Source of the DNA: Nitrobacter sp. 62-23
Lineage (GTDB): Bacteria > Pseudomonadota > Alphaproteobacteria > Rhizobiales > Xanthobacteraceae
DNA length: 55,366 bases
NCBI RefSeq assembly: GCF_001897285.1
Contig: NZ_MKSM01000141.1
Span: forward strand, 1-55,366
Reading direction: 5' to 3'
The translations under genes were made by a program, and so were the position numbers. The notes beneath the pieces are model-generated. The model searched no databases. It saw nothing but the letters and a program-made list of their open reading frames with translations, and had not been told where the DNA came from. The first letter of the stretch is position 1, and each line of letters starts with the position of its first letter. Of the stretch, positions 38,815-48,575 are shown piece by piece.

Positions 38815-40305
38815 ATGAAATTGATGAAAAGCCTTTTCCTCAGCTCGGCGGCAGGTCTCGTCGCCATGAGCGGGGCACAGGCTGCTGATCTTCCGTTGAA
38901 GGCCAAGGCGGTCGAATACGTGAAGGTCTGCTCCCTGTACGGCGCAGGCTTCTATTATATCCCCGGCACCGACACCTGCCTTAAGCTCGGCGGCTACCTG
39001 CGTGCCGATATGGGCGTCAATACGAATTCGGTCTTCAGCGGCAATACCTCGGGTCTGGGCGGCGCTCAGAATCGTCTCAGCAACGATTTCACCTGGCGGG
39101 CGCGCGCGAACCTGAATCTCGACACCCGCACCGCTACCGAATACGGCGTGGTCCGCACCTATTTCGATGCGAACTACACGTGGACCTCGGGCGGCTACAA
39201 CGGTTTGGGGAACGGCGCGACTGCGTATGACTCCGCTGTGAATGGCGGCGTCTCCAACGGCCAGCTCGGCCTGAACTTCGCCTTCATCCAGTTCGCCGGC
39301 TTCACGATGGGTAAGGCCGTCTCGCTGTTCAGCACGCCCTGGGGAGCCTATCCGGGTAACATCTATGATGGTCTCGTCGGCGGCGGCGGCACCACCTCGC
39401 AGGGCGTGAACCAGTTCGCCTATACCGCCGAGTTCGGCAACGGCGTGTCGGCCTCGGTCGGCGTGCAGGATCCGAGCGCATACTACCAGCCTGGCATTCG
39501 CAACCTCGCAACTGCGGCGCAGGGTAACTTCGGCTACGGCGCCAGCGCCTACGGTGGAACCCGCGCTCCGGACGTCGTTGGCCAGATCCGCGTCGATCAG
39601 GCCTGGGGCCTGTTCCAGGTGTCGGTTGCGGCCCACAACAACAATCCTGCTTACTACGGTGCCGATCAAACGACAGGCGGTCCCGGAGACAAGTGGGGTT
39701 GGGCCGGTCAGCTCGGACTCCAGATCAAGAACATCCCGACCGGACCGGGTGACACGATCAACATCTCGGGCGTCTATACCAACGGCGCGAGCGGCTACAA
39801 CTTCCAGGAACTGTCCGGTCCGGCAGCCGGTGCAACGATCTATTCCGGCGTGACCGGCGTTGGATATGGCTTCGCGCCGGACTCGGTGTATGGCCCCGTC
39901 GTCGGTGACCAGCTCCAGTTGGTTTCGACCTGGGGCATGCGCGGCGCTTTCACCCACAACTGGAACCCGTACTGGAGCAGTTCGGTTTTTGGTGCCTACG
40001 CAGCGGTTAGCTACACCGGCACAGCCAAGGCTCTGATGTGCGCCGGGATGACTGCTTCTAATTATGGTGCAGGCATCGTAACCTGCAACCCGGACTACAA
40101 CATCGGGCAGGTTGGCGCGAACCTGCGCTGGACCCCGGTCAGGAACCTGACGTTCACGACCGAAGCTGTTTATACCATGCTGGATCAGAAGTACGCCGGC
40201 ACGGTGAATGCGGCCAGCACCAGCCTTGCCAAGCCGGCTGGTCCTTATACCCTGAAGGATCAGGACACCTGGACCGTCATGCTCCGCGCGCAGCGCAACT
40301 GGTAA
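38815..40305 (+). CDS. Rhizobial-type porin (porin_2 family)
   Basis: A 496-aa outer-membrane porin that lets small solutes diffuse. The signal peptide MKLMKSLFLSSAAGLVAMSG is cleaved after AQA. The mature start ADLPLKAKAVEYVKVCSLYG and the GFYYIPGTDTCLKLGGYLRAD block, with two cysteines, are diagnostic of Rhizobiales porins. Repeated aromatic strands follow, and the last strand ends TWTVMLRAQRNW with the terminal aromatic residue needed for assembly. ATG 38815 has GGAGG 5 bases upstream; a TTG further up is not needed. A clear terminator follows. Confidence 0.95.
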   Translation: MKLMKSLFLSSAAGLVAMSGAQAADLPLKAKAVEYVKVCSLYGAGFYYIPGTDTCLKLGGYLRADMGVNTNSVFSGNTSGLGGAQNRLSNDFTWRARANLNLDTRTATEYGVVRTYFDANYTWTSGGYNGLGNGATAYDSAVNGGVSNGQLGLNFAFIQFAGFTMGKAVSLFSTPWGAYPGNIYDGLVGGGGTTSQGVNQFAYTAEFGNGVSASVGVQDPSAYYQPGIRNLATAAQGNFGYGASAYGGTRAPDVVGQIRVDQAWGLFQVSVAAHNNNPAYYGADQTTGGPGDKWGWAGQLGLQIKNIPTGPGDTINISGVYTNGASGYNFQELSGPAAGATIYSGVTGVGYGFAPDSVYGPVVGDQLQLVSTWGMRGAFTHNWNPYWSSSVFGAYAAVSYTGTAKALMCAGMTASNYGAGIVTCNPDYNIGQVGANLRWTPVRNLTFTTEAVYTMLDQKYAGTVNAASTSLAKPAGPYTLKDQDTWTVMLRAQRNW

Positions 40306-40328
40306 TACCGGTCGCCTGACGACATCTT

Positions 40329-40363
40329 AACCCTCGGCAGGAAACTGCCGAGGGTTATTTTTT
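40329..40363 (+). terminator. Rho-independent terminator of the porin gene
   Basis: AACCCTCGGCAG, loop GAAA, CTGCCGAGGGTT, then ATTTTTTC. A 12-bp perfect stem with a U-run, 24 bases after the stop codon. Confidence 0.95.
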
Positions 40364-40717
40364 CTGGTGAGGCAGGAGACTGTTCGCGCAATCGCAGTAT
40401 CGCTGGTCCGGCTGGATCAGGATAAATTCACGATGCAGCATGTCGATATGTCATCGCGGGGCGCCATGAGCGGGGCGTCGCGTCGCTCGGCCGCTGTTCG
40501 GATATCTCTTGATCCGATAAGTGTGTGAAGATGTGAATGCCACCACAGAGCCGGCGCGCCTCTTCGATCAAGCGCATCCCGGTTCAGGGAGTGGCGGCCG
40601 GTTCTGTCCGCAGCAAAACACGAAATATCTTTCAGCAAATCGCCGTTGATGTCGTATGCGACGGTGGTCGATCCCGTTCTTTCACAATATAAGTCCGGGA
40701 GACAAAGCGGAACAGCA
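40364..40717. other. Intergenic, no gene supported
   Basis: About 350 bases between the porin terminator and the DUF3551 gene. No feature recognised. Confidence 0.35.
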
Positions 40718-41032
40718 ATGGGTAACAGCGCAATGCATATGGTCAGACATATGGTGACGACTCACGGATTTTTATTGGCGGCCGCGTGCACCGGTTTTGC
40801 GGGCTCGTTCCTTGTTCTGGCTTCGTCAGCCGCGCAGGCCCGGGATTATCCGTATTGCATCAAAGGCGATTTTTACGCGAGCGGTGTTGGCGATTGCAGC
40901 TTCGACACCTACCAGCAATGCCTCGCGACGGCCTCCGGCCGCATCGCCTACTGCGACGTGAACCCGTTCTATCGTTTCCACGAAGACGGCCCTGCCGCGT
41001 ACCCCGACGTGCGACGAAATTTTCGACGATAA
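40718..41032 (+). CDS. Secreted DUF3551 protein
   Basis: A 104-aa protein. A hydrophobic stretch (GFLLAAACTGFAGSFLVLAS) ends in SAAQA, a signal-peptidase site. The mature part carries the DUF3551 pattern DYPYCIKGDFYASGVGDCSF then DTYQQCLATASGRIAYCDVN, with four cysteines probably in two disulfides. DUF3551 proteins are common and mostly uncharacterised in Bradyrhizobium relatives. The start is uncertain among ATGs at 40718, 40733 and 40751; none has a strong ribosome-binding site. Confidence 0.8.
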   Translation: MGNSAMHMVRHMVTTHGFLLAAACTGFAGSFLVLASSAAQARDYPYCIKGDFYASGVGDCSFDTYQQCLATASGRIAYCDVNPFYRFHEDGPAAYPDVRRNFRR

Positions 41033-41034
41033 CC

Positions 41035-41135
41035 AGAGCATGATCCCGAAAAGTGGAAATCGCTTTCGGAAAGATCACGCTCAATAAAAGATAGGCAACG
41101 AGTCTGATTCAACGCGATTGAAACAGACTCTAGCA
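41035..41135. repeat. Interspersed repeat, inverted copy of the one at 20867-20947
   Basis: GAGCATGATC and GATCACGCTC arms enclose a CCGAAA/TTTCGG stem. They are followed by an ACGAGTCTGATTCAA palindrome. The element lies right after the DUF3551 stop. Confidence 0.7.
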
Positions 41136-41254
41136 TTCTTCGGGAAGGCAAACGGCAAAGGCATTCCTTGGAGCGCCTTTTTGTTCACCTGGAGCCTTTC
41201 CGCTTCTGATGGAATCAGAAGCGGGGCTCCATAATTTTGATTGGCGCTTCTTCT

Positions 41255-41320
41255 TGATGCGAACCGGCATCCATCCTCGGGTCAAGCCCGAGGACATGCT
41301 TCGCTCGAAAACGCCATAGG
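41255..41320. repeat. Interspersed repeat of the ssb-downstream family
   Basis: GCGAACCGGCATCCAT, then CCTCGGGTCAAGCCCGAGG, then CATGCTTCGCTCGAAAACG. The inner 19-base palindrome is identical to the copy at 27148-27222. Confidence 0.75.
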
Positions 41321-41387
41321 CGTTCTGTGACGTCTGCGCGACGATGCGCCCGCTCAGCTAAAAGCGCAGGCATGGGTGGCCCGTGCG

Positions 41388-43688
41388 CTATTCGATGGAG
41401 CCGCGGTGCAAGTCCGCCTCGATCTGCAGTTTCGAGCCTCCGCCGAAGCGGGCGCGGTAGACCTGCAGATTTTCCATAATGCGCTGGACGTAGTTGCGCG
41501 TCTCCGAGAACGGGATCAGTTCGACCCAGTCCACCGCATCGACCCCCGGATCGCGCGGATCGCCGTAGCGCGCGATCCATTTTCTGACGCTGCCGCGGCC
41601 GGCATTGTAGGCCGCGAAGGTCAGGATATATGAGCCGCGATAGTCTTCGAGCAGGCCGCCGAGTTCGGCCGCGCCGAGCGCGGCGTTATAGGCAGGCTCG
41701 TTTTTCATGCGCTGAAGGTCGAAGCCGACGCCGTACTTCTTGCAGACATATCGTCCGGCATCCGGCGTCACCTGCATCAGGCCGTAGGCGTGAGCCGGCG
41801 ACACCACCGACGGATTGAACGCGCTTTCCTGCCGGGCTATCGCATAGACGATGCTGCGTTCGATATCCGGTCCGATCGATTTGAACGACGGAATTCCGCT
41901 GACGGGATAGGCATAGAAATCGAACGGCAGCCCGCGATTGAGCGCAGCCTTGCCGGCCAGCAGCATTGCCCGGGCGTCGCCCTGGCGCGCGGCGAGTTCG
42001 CCGAGTCCGAGTACGGCGTCCGGATCGCCGTTCTCGCCCATGTCGGCAAAGATCGGGAGCGCGAATTCGCCTTTACCGATCGCATAAAGAAGCTGTGCGG
42101 CGCGCACGATCTCCAGCCGCTCGATGGCGCGCGACCGGCTGCCGGGAACGCCACGGAGTTCGATCTGCGGCAGTCCAAGTTTCGCGCGCGCAAGCTGGCC
42201 GTAGTAGCTGGTGGACTGCTCGGCCGCCGCGGCGTAGGCGTGACGGGCTTCCTGGATGCGGCCTGCCGCTTCGGCGGCGCGGCCCTGCCAATAGCCGGCG
42301 CGCGCCAACGCGGTCGGGTTGACGCTGCCGACGCCGATGCGGGCGAAATGCCGGGCGGCGGTGTTGGGATCCTTCAGGAAGCGCAGCGCGATCCAGCCGG
42401 CGGTGAACTCCTGCTCGGTCTTGTAGATATCCCGCGCAGGAAGCGCCGCATCGCGCGCGATGAGATATGCGGTGCGATACTCGCCGACGTCGATCATCTT
42501 GCGCGCGAGCAGCCGACGCTCGATCCACCATTCATCGACGTTGTAAAGCCGGTTGGGATCTCGCGGTGCATGCAGCATCAGCCGCGCCGCTTCCCCGAAC
42601 TTCTCCTCACGCCGCAAAAGCTGAATGCGGGCGAAGATATAGCCGGGGTCGCCATGCAGTTCGTTTGGAACGTTTTCGAGCAACGTGCGCAAGCTGGACG
42701 ATTTGCGGTCGGCGGCGATCCGCGCTCTTGCGAGCGCAACCTCGGCGCTCCCAAGCCGCTTTGCCGCCCGCAGCGCCGCATCGCTTTCGCGGCCGTAAAG
42801 CAGATAATCCATCCGCGCTTTCTGGTCGCCCGGCGTCAGTATTGCGCCGAATGCCTCGAGCGCCTTCTCCTCGAGCGCTTCCGACATCGAATCGGTTCGC
42901 CATGCTTCGCGAACCAGCAGCACGGCGTTGGCGCGATCGCCGCGCGCGAGCAGGGCGCGCGCCAGCGCGAACCGTCCCTTGGCCGACAGCGGTTGTTCCT
43001 TGTCGAACCAGGCCAGCACGGTGGCCTCGTCGCGACGGTCGTCCCACAGCGCTGCTTCCGCGCGCCGGCGCAGGAACGTCTGCGACGGCCAGCTTGGGTT
43101 GGCTTCGATGAAGGCGCGATAGCGCTCGGTCGGCGCGCCGTTGTCTTCGCTGCGTAGGATGATCCACTCGGCGAGCTTGCGCGCCACCGGGTCCGTCATG
43201 CCGGCCTCGACCTGCGTGGCGTCGGACGTTCTGCGTTTGCGGGTCAGATCGATGACATTCTGAAGCGCCTCGAGATCGGCGCGCGGCGTCGATGTTGTCG
43301 CGGCCGTCGCGGCCCTGGGAACGGGCGTGCGTTTCGGCGGCGGCGGGAGCACGGCGTGCTTGCGCGTGGCCGGTTGAATTGCCGGGGCTGCGGTGGCTTT
43401 GTCTTTATCCGGAGTTGAAGTTTTGCCGTGCGCGTGGCCTGCGACTGTCTTCGGGCCCGCAACTGTCTTCGGGCTTGCGACCGACTTCGGGCCTGCGACC
43501 GACTTCGGGACGGAGTGGTGCGAAACAGGTCGCGGCTTCGGTGCCGGAGTCTTGGCGGCCTTATCGGCCTTCTCGGTCTTCGCGGCCTTTTCGGCGTTTG
43601 CGGCCACGGTGCAGAGCCCGGCCGCCACCACCACGCCCGCGCCGAAAACAGCCGTTCGCAACCTTGATGCACGGGCAGGCAATGTCAC
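41388..43688 (-). CDS. Soluble lytic murein transglycosylase (Slt70-like)
   Basis: A 766-aa periplasmic enzyme that cleaves peptidoglycan between MurNAc and GlcNAc with formation of an anhydro product. It has a signal peptide (RTAVFGAGVVVAAGLCTVAAN), then a low-complexity Lys/Pro/Ala linker with near-identical five-residue units (SVAGPK, SVASPK, TVAGPK, TVAGH). A long alpha-helical superhelix (U/L-domain-like) covers about 150-590, and a C-terminal SLT domain has catalytic E621 in ARQESAFNP, AYGLMQVTPDAG and AAYNAGRGSVRKW. The start is ATG 43688. It is divergent from dapA, which supplies a peptidoglycan precursor pathway. Confidence 0.93.
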   Translation of the reverse strand: MTLPARASRLRTAVFGAGVVVAAGLCTVAANAEKAAKTEKADKAAKTPAPKPRPVSHHSVPKSVAGPKSVASPKTVAGPKTVAGHAHGKTSTPDKDKATAAPAIQPATRKHAVLPPPPKRTPVPRAATAATTSTPRADLEALQNVIDLTRKRRTSDATQVEAGMTDPVARKLAEWIILRSEDNGAPTERYRAFIEANPSWPSQTFLRRRAEAALWDDRRDEATVLAWFDKEQPLSAKGRFALARALLARGDRANAVLLVREAWRTDSMSEALEEKALEAFGAILTPGDQKARMDYLLYGRESDAALRAAKRLGSAEVALARARIAADRKSSSLRTLLENVPNELHGDPGYIFARIQLLRREEKFGEAARLMLHAPRDPNRLYNVDEWWIERRLLARKMIDVGEYRTAYLIARDAALPARDIYKTEQEFTAGWIALRFLKDPNTAARHFARIGVGSVNPTALARAGYWQGRAAEAAGRIQEARHAYAAAAEQSTSYYGQLARAKLGLPQIELRGVPGSRSRAIERLEIVRAAQLLYAIGKGEFALPIFADMGENGDPDAVLGLGELAARQGDARAMLLAGKAALNRGLPFDFYAYPVSGIPSFKSIGPDIERSIVYAIARQESAFNPSVVSPAHAYGLMQVTPDAGRYVCKKYGVGFDLQRMKNEPAYNAALGAAELGGLLEDYRGSYILTFAAYNAGRGSVRKWIARYGDPRDPGVDAVDWVELIPFSETRNYVQRIMENLQVYRARFGGGSKLQIEADLHRGSIE

Positions 43689-43938
43689 GGCAACCCCTTT
43701 CGCAAATCACGCAGGCTTCAAAAATCCCATGCCTGCTTTAATCTCCTGACTACTTTCATTGAATATGTGGACAAAATACTAAAATTCGGGCGGCGGACTT
43801 ATATGCGCCCCAACCGCGGCAAAATCGCGGCTGTCTGGGCGGGGGCGCGGACCTTTCGTCGCGCCGCCAGACCCGATATGACTGGCGAAACATCGAATTC
43901 GGCGCGGGCGAAGCCCGCGCAACGCATTGGAGCGGATC

Positions 43939-44829
43939 ATGGCAAGCAAGGCGATATTCAGGGGATCGTACACCGCCCTGGTGACGCCGTTCAAAAACGG
44001 CTCCGTCGATGAAGCCGCGTTCCGCAGCCTGGTAAGTTGGCAGATCGGCGAGGGCGTCCATGGGCTCGTGCCGGTCGGCACAACCGGCGAAAGCCCCACG
44101 CTGAGCCACGACGAACACCGCAAGGTTGTGGAATGGTGCGTCGACGAGGCGAAAGGCCGGGTTCCGGTGATCGCGGGCGCGGGCTCGAACTCGACCCGGG
44201 AGGCGGTCGATCTGGCTATCCACGCCGAGAAGGCCGGCGCCGACGCGGTGCTGGTGGTGACGCCGTATTACAACAAGCCGACGCAGGAGGGTATGTACCA
44301 TCACTACAAGGCGGTGAACGACGCGATCGGCATCCCGATCATCATCTATAATATTCCATCGCGCTCGGTGGTCGATCTCTCCGTGGAGACGATGGCGCGG
44401 CTGTTCGAGCTGAAGAATATCGCCGGCGTCAAGGATGCCACAGCCAACGTGGCGCGGGTTTCCCTGCAGCGCCGTGCGATGGGGCCGGACTTCATCCAGT
44501 TGTCGGGCGAGGACATGACGGCGCTCGCATTCATGGCGGCGGGCGGACACGGCTGCATCTCGGTCACCGCCAATGTGGCGCCAAAACCATGCGCGAGCCT
44601 GATGTCGGCAGTGCTGAGCGGCGACTATGCCGCCGGGCTCGAGATTCAGGACCGGCTGGTCCCGTTGCACGACGCTATTTTCAAGGAACCGGGGGTCGCC
44701 GGAGCCAAGCATGGCCTCAAGCTGCTCGGTCGTCTCGATGAAGTCGTGCGCCTGCCACTGATGCCGGTGACGCCGGCGACGGGGAACGTTATTCGCGACG
44801 CCATGGTGCACGCGGGTCTGCTGAATTGA
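43939..44829 (+). CDS. dapA: 4-hydroxy-tetrahydrodipicolinate synthase
   Basis: First committed step of lysine and diaminopimelate synthesis: pyruvate plus aspartate semialdehyde; 296 aa. The TIM-barrel signatures are [36 protein letters not shown] (TTGE loop), [27 protein letters not shown] with the proton-relay tyrosine, and the Schiff-base lysine in [13 protein letters not shown] 43939 has GGAG 6 bases upstream; the ATG 12 bases earlier lies on top of that site. Downstream are mscL and smpB on the same strand, the usual order in this group. Confidence 0.97.
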   Translation: MASKAIFRGSYTALVTPFKNGSVDEAAFRSLVSWQIGEGVHGLVPVGTTGESPTLSHDEHRKVVEWCVDEAKGRVPVIAGAGSNSTREAVDLAIHAEKAGADAVLVVTPYYNKPTQEGMYHHYKAVNDAIGIPIIIYNIPSRSVVDLSVETMARLFELKNIAGVKDATANVARVSLQRRAMGPDFIQLSGEDMTALAFMAAGGHGCISVTANVAPKPCASLMSAVLSGDYAAGLEIQDRLVPLHDAIFKEPGVAGAKHGLKLLGRLDEVVRLPLMPVTPATGNVIRDAMVHAGLLN

Positions 44830-44911
44830 GGCCGGGTCTCTCGCTTGGGATTGCCGCTGCTGCCGAGTTGCCGCTGCCGCGCGCGGCGGCGAATTATCGG
44901 GGAGGATTGCG

Positions 44912-45331
44912 ATGCTGAAGGAATTTCGCGAATTCGCGATGAAGGGAAATGTCGTCGATCTCGCTGTCGGCGTCATCATCGGCGCTGCGTTCGGAGCCAT
45001 CGTCTCCTCCATGGTCTCCGACATCATTATGCCGATCATCGGCGCCGTCACGGGCGGTCTCGACTTCTCGAACCATTTCACGCCGCTGTCGAAGGCGGTG
45101 AACGCCTCGAACCTGGCCGATGCCAGAAAACAGGGCGCCGTGCTGGCGTGGGGCAACTTCCTGACCCTGACGCTGAACTTCGTGATCGTCGCCTTCGTGC
45201 TGTTCATCGTTATCAAAGGCATGAACAGGCTGAAGCGAAAGGACGAGGCAGCCTCCGCGGCGCCGCCAAAGCCGACCCGCGAGGAAGAATTGCTGACCGA
45301 GATCCGCGATCTGCTGAAAGCGAAAAGATAA
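44912..45331 (+). CDS. mscL: Large-conductance mechanosensitive channel
   Basis: A 139-aa inner-membrane channel that opens under osmotic downshock. The first helix [20 protein letters not shown] and the gate region [20 protein letters not shown] are textbook MscL. The second membrane segment is [20 protein letters not shown], and the cytoplasmic helical bundle ends [22 protein letters not shown] lies 7 bases before the ATG. It is followed by smpB on the same strand. Confidence 0.97.
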   Translation: MLKEFREFAMKGNVVDLAVGVIIGAAFGAIVSSMVSDIIMPIIGAVTGGLDFSNHFTPLSKAVNASNLADARKQGAVLAWGNFLTLTLNFVIVAFVLFIVIKGMNRLKRKDEAASAAPPKPTREEELLTEIRDLLKAKR

Positions 45332-45424
45332 GGCGCGGGACATGCGAACTTCGGAAGCGAGACACTAGAAGGATCGGGCGTTGCCGCTATTCGTTGAAAA
45401 GGCGACGTCCGGAGGTTTTCAGAT

Positions 45425-45898
45425 ATGGCCGAGAAGAACGAACGCGCGATCAAGGTCGTCGCTGAAAATCGCAAGGCGCGGTTCAACTATGCGATCGAGG
45501 ACACCGTCGAGGCCGGCATCGCGCTGACCGGCACCGAGGTCAAGTCGATCCGACGCGGCAAGAGCACGATCGCCGAATCCTACGCCGATTCGAAAAACGG
45601 CGAGATCTGGCTGATCAACGCCAACATCCCCGAATACCTGCAAGCCAACCGTTTCAATCACGAGCCGAAGCGGCCGCGCAAACTGCTGCTGCACAGGAAG
45701 CAGATCAACAAGCTGATGGGCGCGGTTGATCGCGAGGGCATGACGCTGATCCCGCTCAAGCTCTATTTCAACGAACGCGGACGGGCCAAGCTGTTGCTGG
45801 CGGTCGCCAAGGGCAAGAAGCTGCACGACAAGCGCGAGACCGAGAAGAAGCGCGACTGGGGCCGCGAGAAGGGCCGGTTGCTGCGAGCGAGGGGGTGA
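45425..45898 (+). CDS. smpB: SsrA-binding protein
   Basis: A 157-aa partner of tmRNA in rescuing stalled ribosomes. Signatures are [61 protein letters not shown] read as [13 protein letters not shown], and the basic C-terminal tail [20 protein letters not shown] that enters the mRNA channel. GGAGG lies 9 bases before ATG 45425. The ssrA gene itself is not visible in this window. Confidence 0.97.
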   Translation: MAEKNERAIKVVAENRKARFNYAIEDTVEAGIALTGTEVKSIRRGKSTIAESYADSKNGEIWLINANIPEYLQANRFNHEPKRPRKLLLHRKQINKLMGAVDREGMTLIPLKLYFNERGRAKLLLAVAKGKKLHDKRETEKKRDWGREKGRLLRARG

Positions 45899-46117
45899 GC
45901 ACACCCTTCACCGCCAAAGACGCAGCGACGCGGTTCGGACTATCCGGTATTCCCGCCCGACCGAAATGCGGATGAGGTATTGGCGTGGCTGCGAGCGAAT
46001 CCCGCTTCCTAAGAGATGCGAGCGAGAATCGCCTGCCTGGGTGATTTTGGCTCCGGCCGTTAAATTTTGATCGATCGGTTCAAGGTTATTTCAGGTTTAC
46101 CGTGATTTGCTCTCGTC

Positions 46118-46381
46118 ATGCGGATCAAACAGAAACGCGCCCTTCGACGCATGCGGCGCCGGCATCAACGGGCCTGGCTTGTGCTCGATTCTGTCGAAGG
46201 CAGATCGGAGTGCGAGGTCATGGATATTTCCAGCAATGGCGCGCGCCTCGTGATCGCCTCCGGCCTGACCTTGCCGAAGCGTTTCGGTGTCGCGCTGGTC
46301 CCGAATTCGCCGCCGCGGGAGTGCGAGCGGGTCTGGCGGAGCGGCGAGATGATGGGCGTTCGTTTCACCGAGCCACGATAG
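46118..46381 (+). CDS. Small PilZ-domain protein
   Basis: An 87-aa protein with the PilZ pattern: basic start RIKQKRALRRMRRRHQRAWL, CEVMDISSNGARLVIASGL (the D-x-S-x-x-G-x-x-L box) and a closing strand RVWRSGEMMGVRFTEP. PilZ domains bind cyclic di-GMP through the arginines and the DxSxxG box; both are present, though the first is less regular than RxxxR. Likely a small c-di-GMP adaptor. It is flanked by repeats on its 3' side. Confidence 0.85.
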   Translation: MRIKQKRALRRMRRRHQRAWLVLDSVEGRSECEVMDISSNGARLVIASGLTLPKRFGVALVPNSPPRECERVWRSGEMMGVRFTEPR

Positions 46382-46397
46382 CTTCAGCGGCTGGCTA

Positions 46398-46519
46398 TGG
46401 CGTTTTCGAGCGAAGCATGTCTTCCGGCTTGACCCGGGGATGGAGTCCGGTTCGCGTGAAGAAAACGCGTCAAATCAGGAACCTCGGGTCTTTCACGGTT
46501 TCCCTGAAACGGTAAATGA
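46398..46519. repeat. Composite interspersed repeat
   Basis: GGCGTTTTCGAGCGAAGC, an inserted CCGGCTTGACCCGGGGATGG piece, GGTTCGCGTGAAGAAAACGCG, and then a GTCTTTCACGGTTTCCCTG hairpin. Same modules as 33301-33405 in the opposite orientation. It runs up to the stop codon of the glycosylase gene. Confidence 0.75.
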
Positions 46520-47209
46520 TTAGAGGTCGGCGCGCACCCGCGCGAACACGTTCTCGAACATTTCAGGCGTCAGGACGCGGGTGTTGGTGTTGTAGCGGGA
46601 GCAGTGATAGCTGTCGTAAAGTCTGACCGCGCCGGCGTCATGCACGGCGCCATGCGCAAAGGGTGCGGCAGTGGCGCGCAGCCCGAGCCCCTTCACCACG
46701 GAATCGTGAGCAATGCGGCCAAGCGCGACAACCGCTCGCAGCCGGGGCATCGCCGCCAGCGTGGCGGAAAGGAACGTCCGGCAGGTATTGATCTCGGCCG
46801 GCAGCGGCTTGTTTTGCGGCGGGACGCAGCGCACCGCATTGCTGATGCGGCAATCGAGCAAGGTGAGGTCGTCGTCGGGGCGGGCCTGGTAGTGGCCGGC
46901 GGCAAAGCCGTATTTCAACAACGTAGCGTAGAGCAGGTCGCCGGCGTAATCGCCGGTGAAGGGCCGGCCGGTACGGTTGGCGCCTTGCACGCCCGGCGCC
47001 AAGCCGACGATCAGCAAGGCCGCATCAGGGCTGCCGAAAGAGGGCACGGGGGCGTTGAACCAGTCCGGTTCGCGCGCGCGCACCGACAGGCGATAGTCGA
47101 CCAGCCGTGGACACAGCGGGCAATCGCGGCCGGGTTCTGCCTTTGCAGGGTTCGCGCCGGGGAGAGCAGGTTCGGCGCGCCGCGCGTCAGTCCTCGAAAT
47201 CGTCGTCAT
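46520..47209 (-). CDS. Uracil-DNA glycosylase, family 5-like (UdgB)
   Basis: A 229-aa base-excision enzyme that removes uracil and some deaminated bases from DNA. It has the iron-sulfur-type cysteines of family 4/5 (DCPLCPRLVDYR, with further ones in RCVPPQNKPLP and YHCSRYNTN), motif A in IVGLAPGVQGANRTGRPFTG (no acidic residue in GLAPG, as in family 5), and the C-terminal DSYHCSRYNTNT in place of the HPSP box. ATG 47209 overlaps the NYN gene by 23 bases, so the two are probably co-transcribed. The longer frame upstream lies inside the NYN gene and is not real. Confidence 0.9.
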   Translation of the reverse strand: MTTISRTDARRAEPALPGANPAKAEPGRDCPLCPRLVDYRLSVRAREPDWFNAPVPSFGSPDAALLIVGLAPGVQGANRTGRPFTGDYAGDLLYATLLKYGFAAGHYQARPDDDLTLLDCRISNAVRCVPPQNKPLPAEINTCRTFLSATLAAMPRLRAVVALGRIAHDSVVKGLGLRATAAPFAHGAVHDAGAVRLYDSYHCSRYNTNTRVLTPEMFENVFARVRADL

Positions 47210-47816
47210 CGCCCCGATGCGCCATGGCGGTGGAGCGCTGCAGGAACTGCGGCGCATGGTGGCGCGGCTCGCGCGCCGCCTGTCGCTCCGACGGATCGCG
47301 CCCGAGTTTCGGCTGCAGGTCGACGAGATCGGTGAAAACGTCGGCCTGGCGACGCAGTTCATCGGCGATCATCGGCGGCTGGCTTGCGATCGTGGAAACC
47401 ACCGTCACGCGCACGCCGCGGCGCTGTACCGCTTCGACCAGCGAGCGGAAATCGCCGTCGCCCGAGAACAGCACCATCTGGTCGACGTGTTCGGCAAGCT
47501 CCATCGCATCGACCGCAAGTTCGATGTCCATGTTGCCCTTGACCTTGCGGCGGCCGCTGGTGTCGACGAATTCCTTGGTGGCCTTCGTGACCACCGTGTA
47601 GCCGTTGTAGTCGAGCCAGTCGATCAGCGGCCGTATCGATGAATATTCCTGGTCTTCGATGATCGCGGTGTAATAGAAGGCGCGGACCAGCGTGCCCCTC
47701 GACTGGAACTCTTTCAGAAGGCGCTTGTAGTCGATGTCGAAACCGAGCGTCTTGGCGGTTGCGTAAAGATTGGCGCCATCGATAAAGAGCGCGATCTTGT
47801 TGGAGGCGGGTGACAT
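47187..47816 (-). CDS. NYN/DUF88 (LabA-like) PIN-fold protein
   Basis: A 209-aa protein. The NYN core shows IALFIDGANLYATAKTLGFD with the first metal aspartate, KGNMDIELAVDAMELAEHVD, QMVLFSGDGDFRSLVEAVQR with the DGDF acidic cluster, and GVRVTVVST. These are the acidic residues of a PIN-like ribonuclease site. The tail is acidic (DDDDFED). The fold implies RNA cleavage or binding; targets are unknown. The start is ATG 47816. It overlaps the uracil-DNA glycosylase start and lies upstream of it. Confidence 0.9.
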   Translation of the reverse strand: MSPASNKIALFIDGANLYATAKTLGFDIDYKRLLKEFQSRGTLVRAFYYTAIIEDQEYSSIRPLIDWLDYNGYTVVTKATKEFVDTSGRRKVKGNMDIELAVDAMELAEHVDQMVLFSGDGDFRSLVEAVQRRGVRVTVVSTIASQPPMIADELRRQADVFTDLVDLQPKLGRDPSERQAAREPRHHAPQFLQRSTAMAHRGDDDDFED

Positions 47817-48157
47817 CAAACGTTCTCGTGATCGTTGTTGGCGTTATTGGTGCGGTCGAAGCCAGCCACGCATTCCAATGGTGCAAATCGCACCTTGCGG
47901 ATCAGACTGAAGCAAATAATAACGCAATGATGTGAGGCAAGGGGAGCGTAGGATACGATGAGGAAGCAATGAAGCGATTTCTTGTCCGACTTGGACTTAT
48001 TCCCGCTTCCCCGGACGCCTGCCTTCTGGCTTTCGTACTGGCTACCAGAGACCAGCCTACACGCCAAATGTTAAATTCTCTGTTGCGAAATCCGCAAAGC
48101 CGCTATACCTAGCAGTTATATCTCATAGTTTCGGCCCCCTAAACGGAGCGACAGGCG
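47817..48157. other. Divergent promoter region between the NYN gene and rpoZ
   Basis: About 340 bases, more AT-rich than its neighbours. No gene supported. Confidence 0.4.
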
Positions 48158-48550
48158 ATGGCGCGCGTCACCGTGGAAGACTGCATTGATAAGGTCGACA
48201 ACCGGTTCGACCTGGTTCTTTTGGCCGCGCACCGCGCGCGGATGATTTCGTCGGGGTCGCAACTTACGATTGACCGCGACAATGACAAGAATCCGGTGGT
48301 TTCGCTCCGCGAAATCGCCGAACAGACCATTTCGCCCGAAGATATGCGCGAGGAACTGGTTCATTCCTTGCAGAAGTTCGTCGAGGTGGACGAACCGGAG
48401 CCTGACACCGTGCCCTTGATCGGCTCGGCCGGGGCGAGCGTTGATGCCGATGACACCGAGGTCGCGGTCGAGCGCATGACCGAGGAAGAGTTGCTGAAAG
48501 GTCTGGAGGGGCTCGCGCCTCCCGAGGAGCAGCCCGAAGAGGACGAATGA
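48158..48550 (+). CDS. rpoZ: RNA polymerase omega subunit
   Basis: A 130-aa omega subunit that helps assemble RNA polymerase. The N-terminus [20 protein letters not shown] then [20 protein letters not shown] and [13 protein letters not shown] are conserved. The long acidic C-terminal extension ([20 protein letters not shown]) is typical of alphaproteobacteria. It is followed by a terminator and then rsh, the usual neighbours. Confidence 0.97.
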   Translation: MARVTVEDCIDKVDNRFDLVLLAAHRARMISSGSQLTIDRDNDKNPVVSLREIAEQTISPEDMREELVHSLQKFVEVDEPEPDTVPLIGSAGASVDADDTEVAVERMTEEELLKGLEGLAPPEEQPEEDE

Positions 48551-48575
48551 GCGCGTCGCCTTCGACAGATGTTGC

